Shown here piece by piece: positions 6,964-14,152 of a stretch of DNA of 30,714 nucleotides. How positions within the stretch are numbered: the first letter of the stretch is position 1; each line of letters opens with the position of its first letter. Made by a program: the position numbers and the translations under genes. The DNA lies in contig JBDSAJ010000155.1 in the NCBI GenBank assembly GCA_039922235.1, forward strand, positions 1 through 30,714, given 5' to 3'. The stretch is from Umezawaea sp039922235. Lineage in GTDB: Bacteria > Actinomycetota > Actinomycetes > Mycobacteriales > Pseudonocardiaceae. Below the pieces are notes generated by a model, which saw only the letters and a program-made list of their open reading frames with translations, ran no database searches and was not told where the DNA came from.

Positions 6964-7824
6964 ATGTCCGCACTCGTGCCCACCACCGTTGTCACCGACT
7001 CCACGGCGTACCTGCCCGAGGGGTTCGCCGAACGCCACCACATCCGCGTGGTGCCGTTGCACGTGGCGGTGGACGGCCGCTCCCGGTTGGACGGGGTCGA
7101 CTTCGGCCCCGCCGAGCTCGCCGCCGCGCTCGGCGAGCACCGCCGCGTGACCACGTCCCGGCCCACCCCCGGCGAACTCGCCGAGGTGTACCGGTCGGTG
7201 CTCGACGGCGGGGCGACGTCCGTCGTGTCCGTGCACCTGTCGCGTGAGCTCTCCGGCACGTGGGAGGCGGCCCGGCTGGCCGCCGAGGAGGTCGACCCGG
7301 AGCGGATCCGCGTCGTGGACTCCCGCGCCACCGGGATGGGCCTCGGCTTCGCCGCGCTGTCCGCGTGCGCGGCCTCCGAGGCTGGCGCGTCCGCGGCCGA
7401 GGTGGAGGCCGCGGCGGCAGGCGTTGCCAAGCGTTTGCGCGCCTACTTCTGCGTCGAGACCCTCGAGCACCTCCGACGAGGTGGCCGGATCACCGCGACC
7501 GCCGCGCTGGTCGGCACCGCGCTGGCGGTGAAGCCCGTGCTGCACGTGGAGGACGGTCGGATCGTGCCACTGGAGAAGGTGCGCACGATGAGCCGCGCCA
7601 TCGGCAGGCTGGTCGACCTGGCCGCGCTGGCAGCCGGCCACGGTCCGGTCGGCTTGGCCGTGCACCACCTCGCCGCCCCCGAACGGGCGGCCGAACTGGC
7701 GACCAGGCTGGACGAGCGCATCCCCGGCTCGTCGGGCTGCCTCATCTCGGAGGTGGGCGCGGTGATCGGAGCCCACACCGGCCCCGGTGTGCTGGGTGTC
7801 GTGGTGCTGCCGGGTGACGTCTGA
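6964..7824 (+). CDS. DegV-family fatty-acid-binding protein
   Basis: A 286-residue DegV/EDD-fold protein. The family binds a fatty acid and, in Firmicutes, the FakB members present it to a fatty acid kinase. Family signatures: VVTDSTAYLP at the N-terminus, TSRPTPGELAEVY, VHLSRELSGTWEAA, and VVDSRATGMGLGF. ATG 6964 is used; an in-frame GTG at 6952 overlaps the preceding stop as GTGA and is a real alternative. No FakA-like kinase is nearby. The position matches Rv2417c. In M. tuberculosis the next gene is eis; here it is missing and comEA follows. Confidence 0.92.
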   Translation: MSALVPTTVVTDSTAYLPEGFAERHHIRVVPLHVAVDGRSRLDGVDFGPAELAAALGEHRRVTTSRPTPGELAEVYRSVLDGGATSVVSVHLSRELSGTWEAARLAAEEVDPERIRVVDSRATGMGLGFAALSACAASEAGASAAEVEAAAAGVAKRLRAYFCVETLEHLRRGGRITATAALVGTALAVKPVLHVEDGRIVPLEKVRTMSRAIGRLVDLAALAAGHGPVGLAVHHLAAPERAAELATRLDERIPGSSGCLISEVGAVIGAHTGPGVLGVVVLPGDV

Positions 7825-7896
7825 CCGTTCGGAGTGGACGGAAAGCGGCGGCATGATGCCATGCGCCACCGACAAAACCGGTTTCAAGATCCGAAC

Positions 7897-7924
7897 TTGT
7901 CCACACCCGCACCACCTGTCCACA
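7897..7924 (+). promoter_or_regulatory. Two DnaA boxes upstream of comEA
   Basis: TTGTCCACA (7897-7905) matches the actinobacterial DnaA-box consensus exactly; CTGTCCACA (7916-7924) matches 8 of 9. They are in direct orientation, 19 bases apart start to start, and end about 16 bases before the predicted -35 of comEA. Confidence 0.6.
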
Positions 7925-7940
7925 GTTCGACAACTCGCCC

Positions 7941-7969
7941 TTCGCACCGGCCCTCCACCGCCCTAACGT
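7941..7969 (+). promoter_or_regulatory. Predicted comEA promoter, possibly leaderless
   Basis: TTCGCA (7941-7946), a 17-base spacer, then TAACGT (7964-7969) ending 7 bases before the comEA ATG. No Shine-Dalgarno is visible, so a leaderless transcript is plausible. The -35 is weak. Confidence 0.4.
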
Positions 7970-7976
7970 CGAACCC

Positions 7977-8726
7977 ATGTTCGACCACCGCACCACCCAG
8001 GAGACCTCCCGCACCCGCCTCGAAGCACTGGCGGCACAGGCCGCGGCTGGCCCTCCCCAGCAGACCGTCGTGTTCACCAGTTCGGACGGCGCAGCCGATC
8101 CACCCCGGCGATTCCCCTGGGCCCGCCGCAAGGCGGACAGACTGGTGGAGCGCTGGCTGCCCGACTCCGCGCTGCCCCGCAAACGCCGTGCCCTCTACGC
8201 CTCCATCGCCGCGACCACCGGCCTGGCGGCCCTCGTGGCCGTCTGGTGGCGTTCCCCGACCCCGGAAGCCCCACCCGACCTGCCCATCGCGGTAGCGGCC
8301 GTCACCTCGAACCCACCCGTGCCGCTCGTCGTCAACGTCGTGGGCGAGGTCCCCACCCCTGGCTTGGTGACCGTCCCGAGCGGCGCCCGCGTGGCCGACG
8401 CGGTCAACGCCGCGGGCGGCATCAACCCCGGCATCCGTCCACAGGGCCTGAACCTGGCCCGCAAGGTGGCCGACGGTGAACAGATCGCCGTCGGCACCGC
8501 ACCAGTACCACCACCCGCCGACCCGCCACCTGACGAGAAGCTCGACCTGAACACCGCCACCAAGGACCAGCTGGACGGCCTGCCAGGGGTAGGCCCCGTC
8601 ACCGCACAGCGAATCCTCGACCGCCGAACCAAACGCGGCCCGTTCACCTCACTGGACCAGCTGCGCGAAATCGACGGCATCGGCGACAACCGCCTGACCA
8701 AGCTCCGCGAGCTGGTCAGGCTGTGA
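7977..8726 (+). CDS. comEA: ComEA-type DNA-binding membrane protein
   Basis: A 249-residue DNA receptor of the competence/DNA-uptake apparatus. The N-terminal cytosolic tail is Arg-rich (PRRFPWARRK, LPRKRR), followed by one transmembrane helix at about residues 72-91. An SLBB domain (about 115-165, VNVVGEVPTPGLVTVPSG) and a Pro-rich linker follow. The C-terminal helix-hairpin-helix pair (about 188-249) contains LDLNTATKDQLDGLPGVGP and LREIDGIGDNRL, which bind DNA backbone. The DNA-binding part would lie outside the membrane. It matches Rv2415c and precedes comEC, although about 0.8 kb separates them. No pilus or comFA gene is in the window. Confidence 0.93.
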   Translation: MFDHRTTQETSRTRLEALAAQAAAGPPQQTVVFTSSDGAADPPRRFPWARRKADRLVERWLPDSALPRKRRALYASIAATTGLAALVAVWWRSPTPEAPPDLPIAVAAVTSNPPVPLVVNVVGEVPTPGLVTVPSGARVADAVNAAGGINPGIRPQGLNLARKVADGEQIAVGTAPVPPPADPPPDEKLDLNTATKDQLDGLPGVGPVTAQRILDRRTKRGPFTSLDQLREIDGIGDNRLTKLRELVRL

Positions 8727-8764
8727 TCACCGCCGCCATCCGCCCAACTCCAGGAGGTGACACC

Positions 8765-8851
8765 GTGGCCCGAGACCTCAACCGATTTCCCAAGCACGCG
8801 CGGTCCGCGACACCCCTTGGCGGGAACTCGATCGACCCGGTCCTGCCGTGA
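8765..8851 (+). CDS. Possible 28-residue leader peptide
   Basis: GTG 8765 lies 7 bases after AGGAGGTGA (8752-8760), the best Shine-Dalgarno in the window and a full match to the 16S anti-SD. The reading frame encodes a 28-residue basic peptide beginning MARDLNRFPKHAR. Its TGA at 8849-8851 overlaps the GTG of the next frame (8848) as GTGA. The strong ribosome site is the main support; no homology is recognised. Confidence 0.35.
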   Translation: MARDLNRFPKHARSATPLGGNSIDPVLP

Positions 8852-9219
8852 CGATCCCCACTACGCCCAGCACCGCGGTCCCCAGCAAGCCGGCCGCTCC
8901 TCAGCCGCCTGCGTCGGATCCCCGTTCCCCCTCCTCGCCCCGAAGGCCTATCCAATCCACCGAGGACACCCGCTCCACATCCGTTGACAGCCAACGGATC
9001 CGCAGGGTGGAACGGCTCGTCCGCAATTGGCGAATCCTCCAGCGCCAGTTCTGGAATCCCCACTTCCGCACCCACCACCCACCCGCCGAGGCCACGATCC
9101 CATTGCCCCGCAACGGAACGCCTCCCACCGACTACCCGGTGAGCGACGAGCACCGATCCGCCACCTTCACCGGGCCTGCTCCTCGGCACCGACAGTCAGC
9201 ACAACGACCGCACACCTAG
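8848..9219 (+). CDS. Hypothetical protein between comEA and comEC
   Basis: Open frame of 123 residues, GTG start coupled to the leader peptide. The first 45 residues are Pro/Ser/Thr-rich and look disordered. A compact basic segment (RIRRVERLVRNWRILQRQFWNPHF) sits at about residues 50-73. Third codon positions are G or C less often than in the flanking genes, so it may be a fast-evolving or decaying gene. No family recognised. Confidence 0.35.
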   Translation: MTIPTTPSTAVPSKPAAPQPPASDPRSPSSPRRPIQSTEDTRSTSVDSQRIRRVERLVRNWRILQRQFWNPHFRTHHPPAEATIPLPRNGTPPTDYPVSDEHRSATFTGPAPRHRQSAQRPHT

Positions 9220-9544
9220 TCCCACAACCACGGCGGCATCCGACGCATCGCCCGCACCGGAGTCGACTCCCTCCATGGCGCGGCCGACTCTGCTGGGCGC
9301 CGAACGCGCGATCTCCCGGCTGGCCATCCGCCACGCCCTCGACTGCTGTGTCTTTCCCATCCTTGCCGCCGCACCGACCTGCACTCACATCGGTGAGTCG
9401 TCGAACGCGCTATCGCGTGGACGTTCGGCCATCGACCGCCGTCCACCCGATACGAACGCCATGGCCACAGCTTCGACCGCTCCAAGGAACGGTCCACCTG
9501 AGATCCCTTGACCACCGCTCCACCCAACCCAGGCAGGTGACGAC
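9220..9544 (+). other. Unassigned spacer before comEC
   Basis: No convincing gene. A 78-residue frame at 9275-9511 starts with good codon use for about 30 codons, then becomes ordinary. The sequence just before comEC (CAGGCAGGTGACGAC) resembles the strong site at 8751-8763. It could be the remains of a lost gene. Confidence 0.3.
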
Positions 9545-11866
9545 ATGAACCCGAGATTCCGACTCGTTCCCGCAGCGCTCGCGGTGTGGACCGTGGCACT
9601 GGGCGGCCTCCTCGGGAACTGGCTGGTCGCCGTCCTCGCCGGAGCAGGCGCCTGTCTGGCGGGCGCTCTGGCACTGCGCCACAACTGGTGCGCGAGGACC
9701 TGCGCGCTGGCACTGGTGGTCGCGGCGCCGATCGCGGCGGTTTCCATCGGTGTCAGGGTCCACCAGTCGGCGGTTCACCCACTCCGGTCCGCTGCGACTC
9801 AAGCCGAGTCGGTCGTGCTCCGGGCCGAACTCGCCACTCGACCGCGAGGTGTGCGCACCGTGGGCTTCGCGGCCCGGCCCAGCAGCGTCGACTCGGTGGT
9901 CTTCGAAGCCGACATCCACTGGCTCCTCCTGGCAGGCCGGACTCGCGAACCGGGAGGCACGGTGGTGCTCGTGGCACCTGCCGTCGGCTGGCGTGAACTG
10001 TTGCCGGGCCAGCAGGTCACCGCCCGCGGCGTCCTGGCACCGTCCAGACAGGGGGAGCTGACGGTCGCGGTGCTCCGAGTGCGCGGTCCGCCGCAGAACG
10101 TCGACCGCGCGCCGCCGTGGCAGCGCGCCGCCGAAGTCCTGCGCTCCGGACTCCGCGAGGCCAGCACCACCCTCGACTCGGAACCCGCGGGCCTCCTGCC
10201 CGCTCTGGTGGTCGGCGACACGGCCGGGCTGTCCTCCAGGGTCGTGGAGGAGTTCCGGACGGCGGGTCTGGCCCACCTGCTGGCCGTCAGCGGCGCGAAC
10301 CTGGCCATCCTGTGCGGCGCGGTCCTGTTGCTGCTGCGGGCTTTCCGGGTCGGACCGCGAGGTTGTGCGGTAGGTGCGGCGCTCGCGCTGCTGGGCTTCG
10401 TGGTCCTGGCGGGTCCGGAGCCGAGCGTGCTCCGGGCGGCGGTGATGGGCGCGGTGGCGCTGCTGGCCTTGGTGCTCGGTCGAGAGCGGTCCGCGCTGCC
10501 CGCACTGGCGGCGTCGGTGATCGTGCTCGTCCTGTACGACCCTGCGCTGGGTGCTGATCCTGGCTTCGCCCTGTCGGTGGTGGCAACGGCCGCGTTGGTC
10601 CTCCTCGCTCCGAGGTGGGCGGCGGCGCTCAGGGACCGGGGTGTGCCGATCGGGCTCGCCGAAGCGCTGGCGGTACCGGTGGCGGCGAGCCTGGCCACCG
10701 CACCACTGGTGGTCGGCATCTCTGGTCGGATCAGCCTGGTCACCGTGCTGGCGAACATGCTGGTCGCTCCGGTGGTCGCGCCCGCGACGGTGCTGGGTGT
10801 ACTCGCCGCGGTGGTTGCTCCGGTGCACCAGGGCGCTGCCCGCCTGCTGGTCGAGGTCGCCGGACCGGAGGCGAGTTGGCTGATCACGGTCGGCAGACGC
10901 GCCGCCGAGGTGCCCAGCGCGTCCGTGCACTGGCCAGACGGCTGGTTCGGCGGGTTGTTGCTGACCGCGGTCCTGCTGCTCGCCTACGCCCTCCTGAGAG
11001 CGAGGCGAACCCGCGCGCTGCTGGCCGCTGCCCTGGTGGGCGTGGTGCTGGTGATGATCCCCACCAGCGTCGTGACACCGGGATGGCCGCCGACCGGCTG
11101 GGCGGCTGTCGCGTGCGACGTCGGCCAGGGTGACGCGGTCGTGCTGGCCACGTCCGAACCAGGCCGAGCGGTGCTGGTGGACACCGGTCCTGATCCGGGG
11201 GCGGTGGCGTCCTGCCTGCGGCGCTTGGGGATCCGGCGGATTCCGCTGCTGGTGCTCAGCCACCTCCACGCGGACCACATCGGCGGCCTCACCGCCGTGC
11301 TCGCCGATCGAAGTGTGGGTGCGGTGGCCGTCGGGCCGTCGCACGAACCTGACTGGGCATGGGAGGAGGTGCGCCGCCAGACCAGAGCGGCGGAGGTGGA
11401 ACTGGTCGAGCTGACCGCGGGCAGGCAACTGAAGTGGCCGGGTCTGACGCTGGACGTCCTTGGCCCGCAAGGAAAACCCGTCCCAACCGGAGACGCCAAC
11501 ACCGCGATCAACGACTCGTCGCTGGTCTTGCGGGCCCAGACCTCGGCGGGGCGGGTGCTGCTCACCGGCGACATCGAACTCGCGGGCCAGGCGAACCTGC
11601 TCGGCGGACACGTCGACGTGACAGCCGAGGTGCTCAAGGTCCCGCACCACGGGTCGAGGTTCTCCGCGCCGGAGTTCCTCGCTCAGGTCCGGCCGAGGGT
11701 CGCGCTGGTCAGCGTCGGCGAGGGCAACCGGTACGGCCATCCCAACGGGGCCGTGCTCGACGCGCTCACCCGGCGCGGGGCGCTCGTGCTGCGCACCGAT
11801 CGGGATGGGGACACCGCCGTACTCGGCGGTGAGACAGGTCCGCGCGTCGTACGACGCAAGAAATGA
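9545..11866 (+). CDS. comEC: ComEC/Rec2 DNA-uptake channel
   Basis: A 773-residue inner-membrane protein that carries single-stranded DNA across the membrane during transformation. Its architecture is complete. An N-terminal pair of transmembrane helices and a DUF4131-type OB region occupy about residues 1-190. The Competence domain of many transmembrane helices follows (about 205-500, including LLAVSGANLAIL). A C-terminal metallo-beta-lactamase domain starts near residue 515, with the metal motif H573-L-H575-A-D577-H578 and a later HHGSR, suggesting an intact nuclease-like site. ATG 9545 follows an AGGTGA ribosome site. It is the homologue of Rv2414c. Confidence 0.95.
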   Translation: MNPRFRLVPAALAVWTVALGGLLGNWLVAVLAGAGACLAGALALRHNWCARTCALALVVAAPIAAVSIGVRVHQSAVHPLRSAATQAESVVLRAELATRPRGVRTVGFAARPSSVDSVVFEADIHWLLLAGRTREPGGTVVLVAPAVGWRELLPGQQVTARGVLAPSRQGELTVAVLRVRGPPQNVDRAPPWQRAAEVLRSGLREASTTLDSEPAGLLPALVVGDTAGLSSRVVEEFRTAGLAHLLAVSGANLAILCGAVLLLLRAFRVGPRGCAVGAALALLGFVVLAGPEPSVLRAAVMGAVALLALVLGRERSALPALAASVIVLVLYDPALGADPGFALSVVATAALVLLAPRWAAALRDRGVPIGLAEALAVPVAASLATAPLVVGISGRISLVTVLANMLVAPVVAPATVLGVLAAVVAPVHQGAARLLVEVAGPEASWLITVGRRAAEVPSASVHWPDGWFGGLLLTAVLLLAYALLRARRTRALLAAALVGVVLVMIPTSVVTPGWPPTGWAAVACDVGQGDAVVLATSEPGRAVLVDTGPDPGAVASCLRRLGIRRIPLLVLSHLHADHIGGLTAVLADRSVGAVAVGPSHEPDWAWEEVRRQTRAAEVELVELTAGRQLKWPGLTLDVLGPQGKPVPTGDANTAINDSSLVLRAQTSAGRVLLTGDIELAGQANLLGGHVDVTAEVLKVPHHGSRFSAPEFLAQVRPRVALVSVGEGNRYGHPNGAVLDALTRRGALVLRTDRDGDTAVLGGETGPRVVRRKK

Positions 11867-11881
11867 AGGGGAGAAAGGGTT

Positions 11882-12340
11882 ATGAACGACACCTGGATCA
11901 GGCTCCGGGTCGGCTGGGCCCCACAAGGCGGGCAGTCCGCGCTGAGCTGGGTCCTCTGGCAACCGGGTTACGTCCCGTCACCATGGCCGACCGACGAGCT
12001 GAAACCCGCGTTCACCTACTACGCCTGCGACGAGCTCCGGGGCGGCGGCAGGGGAATCATCGCCCGCGCCACCGTCACCGCCGTGCTGCGGGCGACGGAA
12101 GTCGACTCACCGGACACCGCCTACGAGGTCATCGCCAAGCAGCTGTTCGACGACACGCTGTCGATCGACGACCTGCCCTGGCACACCAACGCCTACAACC
12201 GCTCCAAAGCAGGGGCACCGTGGCCTCAGCGCATCTTGGCCTGGCGCACCGCGACCGAATCCGTGGGACCACACCTCCTGCCCGAACTGGTCCGTTTCCC
12301 CCGCACCGGCTGGCTGCGCAGCGACAAGATCGGGTTATGA
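11882..12340 (+). CDS. Conserved-looking protein of unknown function
   Basis: A 152-residue soluble protein, not recognised with certainty. ATG 11882 follows an AGGGGAGA ribosome site and starts 15 bases after comEC, so it is probably co-transcribed with it. The N-terminus is Trp-rich (MNDTWIRLRVGW, SALSWVLWQPGY). The segment GGGRGIIARATVTAVLRA followed by an aromatic, charged C-terminal half faintly recalls the beta-barrel of PUA-like (ASCH/EVE) domains, a guess only. Codon use is normal for the genome, so it is a real gene. No signal peptide or membrane segment. Confidence 0.72.
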   Translation: MNDTWIRLRVGWAPQGGQSALSWVLWQPGYVPSPWPTDELKPAFTYYACDELRGGGRGIIARATVTAVLRATEVDSPDTAYEVIAKQLFDDTLSIDDLPWHTNAYNRSKAGAPWPQRILAWRTATESVGPHLLPELVRFPRTGWLRSDKIGL

Positions 12341-12383
12341 CGCCAGTCGCCCAGGGGGCGACGTGATGGCGACGCGGCAGCAG

Positions 12384-12466
12384 GGTGTCCCACGGCAGCG
12401 GTGTCACACGGCAGCAGGTGTCCCACGACAGCGGTGTCCCACGATGGCGGGTGTCACGTGGCGGCT
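12384..12466 (+). repeat. Five-copy tandem repeat, 16/17-bp unit
   Basis: Copies start at 12384, 12400, 12417, 12433 and 12450 on the core GGTGTCCCACGRCAGC. The spacing alternates 16 and 17, giving an exact 33-bp superperiod, or 11 codons, visible as GVPRQRCHTAA then GVPRQRCPTMA in one forward frame. Confidence 0.75.
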
Positions 12467-12604
12467 GGTTCCGGTGAACGGCGGTCGCGTGCTGCGGTTG
12501 TCGTGCCGGAAGGACGCCGAGTCGGTGTGGCTGCGGGCCAAAGGGGTGATCGCCCTGGTGAGACCGTCGAGCAGACGATCAGCGACGCCTGCCTGTCGCG
12601 CTGA
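12444..12604 (+). pseudogene. Possible frameshifted small gene remnant
   Basis: From ATG 12444 one frame (WRLVPVNGGRVLRLSC, DAESVWLRAKGVIALV) has good high-GC codon use up to about 12555. The coding signal then moves to another frame (ETVEQTISDACLSR, ending at TGA 12602-12604). A single-base indel would join them. No family recognised, so this could be chance. Confidence 0.3.
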
Positions 12605-12615
12605 CGACGGTGGGC

Positions 12616-12633
12616 CGCACCCGGTCGGGTGCG
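12616..12633 (-). terminator. Terminator hairpin of thrC
   Basis: CGCACCC-GGTC-GGGTGCG, a perfect 7-bp stem with a 4-base loop about 20 bases past the thrC stop on the minus strand. Confidence 0.55.
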
Positions 12634-12652
12634 ACCCTGCCGTCGGCGCGGG

Positions 12653-13915
12653 TCAGCGGTTGGCGAGCGCGTCCAGCACGGCCTGCGCCGATGGCGGGAC
12701 GGTCGCCAGCGGGGACAGGGTGTGGGCGACGGCGTCCAGGGTCTTCAGGCCGTCGCCGGTGATCAGCAGGACGGTCTCGGCATCGGGGTCGAGTTTGCCG
12801 GTTTCGACTAGCTTCTTCGCCGTCGCGACGGTTACGCCGCCCGCGGTCTCGGCGAAGATGCCCTCGGTCCTGGCGAGCAGGCGGATGCCCTCGACGACCT
12901 CTTCGTCGGTCACGTCCTCGATCGCGCCGCCGGTGCGGCGCACCGCGTCCAGCACGTACGGACCGTCGGCGGGAGCGCCGATCGCCAGCGAGCGGGCGAT
13001 GGTGTCCGGGCGGACGGGGCGGACCACGTCGTGGCCGTTCTTGAAGGCGGCCGAGACGGGGGAGCAGCCGGTGGCCTGCGCGCCGAACACCCGGTACGGG
13101 GTCTGCTCGACCAGGCCGAGTTCGCCGAACTCGCGGAAGGCCTTGTCCACCTTGGTGAGCTGCGAACCGGACGCGATCGGCACGACGATCTGCTCGGGCA
13201 GCCGCCAGCCGAGCTGCTCGGCGACCTCGTAGCCCAGCGTCTTGGAGCCCTCGGCGTAGTACGGGCGGACGTTGACGTTCACGAACGCCCAGTCCTCGTG
13301 CTCCGCGGCCAGTTCCTGCGCCAGGCGGTTCACGTCGTCGTAGTTGCCGTCCACGGCGATCAGGGCGCCGTCGTACACGGCGGTCATGAGGATCTTCGCC
13401 TGCTCCAAGGAGGAGGGCACCAGCACGACCGAGTCCCAGCCCGCGCGGGCCGCGGCGGCAGCGACGGCGTTGGCCAGGTTGCCGGTGGACGGGCAGGCGA
13501 GCACCTTGAAGCCGAGTTCGCGGGCGGCGGCGAGCGCCACGCCGACGACCCGGTCCTTGAACGAGTGCGTGGGGTTGCCGGTGTCGTCCTTCACCCACAC
13601 CTTGCGCAGGCCCAAGGCCTTGGCGAGGCGGTCCGCCTGCACGAGTCGGGTGCCGCCGGGTTCGGTGTTCGGGTGCGATTGGACGGTCGACGGAACGGGG
13701 AGGAGGCCGCGGTAGCGCCAGATCGACCGGGGGCCGGACTCGATGTCCTCGCGGCGGATCCGGCCGAAGTCGTAGGCCACTTCCAGCGGCCCGAAACACT
13801 CGATGCAGGCGTATTCTGCGGCGAGCGGGGTCTCGTGGCCGCATTCGCGACACGAGAGCGCGCGGGCGGGGCCGAGGTCGAAAGAGGTGCTCGTGGGCAC
13901 ACTGACAGCAGTCAT
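12653..13915 (-). CDS. thrC: Threonine synthase
   Basis: Converts O-phosphohomoserine to threonine with PLP. The 420-residue product has an N-terminal zinc-ribbon-like pair (C22-x2-C25, C37-x2-C40) and the PLP-lysine motif NPTHSFKDR (Lys120). The phosphate-binding serine/glycine loop lies around CPSTGNLANAVAA, and SGSQLTKVDKAFREFG follows. ATG at 13915 was chosen because GAGGAG (13931-13926) lies 10 bases upstream; the frame is open to 13966, but that would run through the riboswitch. The gene is alone on the minus strand between comEC and holA and is controlled by a SAM-I riboswitch in its leader. It is absent from this position in M. tuberculosis. Confidence 0.95.
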   Translation of the reverse strand: MTAVSVPTSTSFDLGPARALSCRECGHETPLAAEYACIECFGPLEVAYDFGRIRREDIESGPRSIWRYRGLLPVPSTVQSHPNTEPGGTRLVQADRLAKALGLRKVWVKDDTGNPTHSFKDRVVGVALAAARELGFKVLACPSTGNLANAVAAAAARAGWDSVVLVPSSLEQAKILMTAVYDGALIAVDGNYDDVNRLAQELAAEHEDWAFVNVNVRPYYAEGSKTLGYEVAEQLGWRLPEQIVVPIASGSQLTKVDKAFREFGELGLVEQTPYRVFGAQATGCSPVSAAFKNGHDVVRPVRPDTIARSLAIGAPADGPYVLDAVRRTGGAIEDVTDEEVVEGIRLLARTEGIFAETAGGVTVATAKKLVETGKLDPDAETVLLITGDGLKTLDAVAHTLSPLATVPPSAQAVLDALANR

Positions 13916-13928
13916 CGCGAGGTAACTC

Positions 13929-14054
13929 CTCATCTGTCCCGCAGCGCGGGTCGGAATTGGCACCATGACCGTCGGGCGCCCGCACGCGTGCGAGTACCTG
14001 ACGATCGGGTTGCCGGGGCTTCTTCGGGCCGATCCCTCTGCCCCTCTGGATGAG
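13929..14054 (-). ncRNA. SAM-I (S-box) riboswitch, thrC leader
   Basis: Reading the minus strand, P1 pairs CTCATC (14054-14049) with GATGAG (13934-13929). Conserved S-box blocks lie in order between them: AGAGGGGCAGAGGGA, GGCCCGAAGAAGCCCCGGCAA (P2 with kink-turn and GCAACC joint), a GC-rich variable P3, GGTGCCAATTCC, a P4 hairpin, then ACAGATGAG. The 3' strand of P1 overlaps the thrC Shine-Dalgarno GAGGAG (13931-13926). SAM binding should stabilise P1 and hide the ribosome site, a translational OFF switch. No separate terminator is seen between the aptamer and the start codon. Confidence 0.93.
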
Positions 14055-14107
14055 CGGTATTCAGTTGTCCCTCCAAGTTACGGCACCCTCCCGCTCCTCG
14101 ACCACCG

Positions 14108-14116
14108 GTGTCCACA
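14108..14116 (+). promoter_or_regulatory. DnaA-box-like 9-mer between thrC and holA
   Basis: GTGTCCACA matches the actinobacterial DnaA box TTGTCCACA at 8 of 9 positions, in the divergent promoter region 37 bases before holA. A single near-match can occur by chance. Confidence 0.3.
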
Positions 14117-14152
14117 CTTCGGGAGTGGGTGGGCCGTGGCAGGATCTGTGGC

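Noticed and set aside
9410..11962. Minus-strand 850-codon frame opposite comEC
   Set aside because: It is a shadow frame: repetitive Arg/Gln/His composition, no motif, and fully overlapped by comEC with intact catalytic residues.
12384..12466. Tandem repeats considered as a CRISPR array
   Set aside because: Units are contiguous 16/17-mers without unique spacers, and no cas genes are present.
13930..13966. Upstream start for thrC at 13966
   Set aside because: It would place the SAM-I riboswitch P1/P4 region inside the coding sequence; the ATG at 13915 has its own ribosome site.
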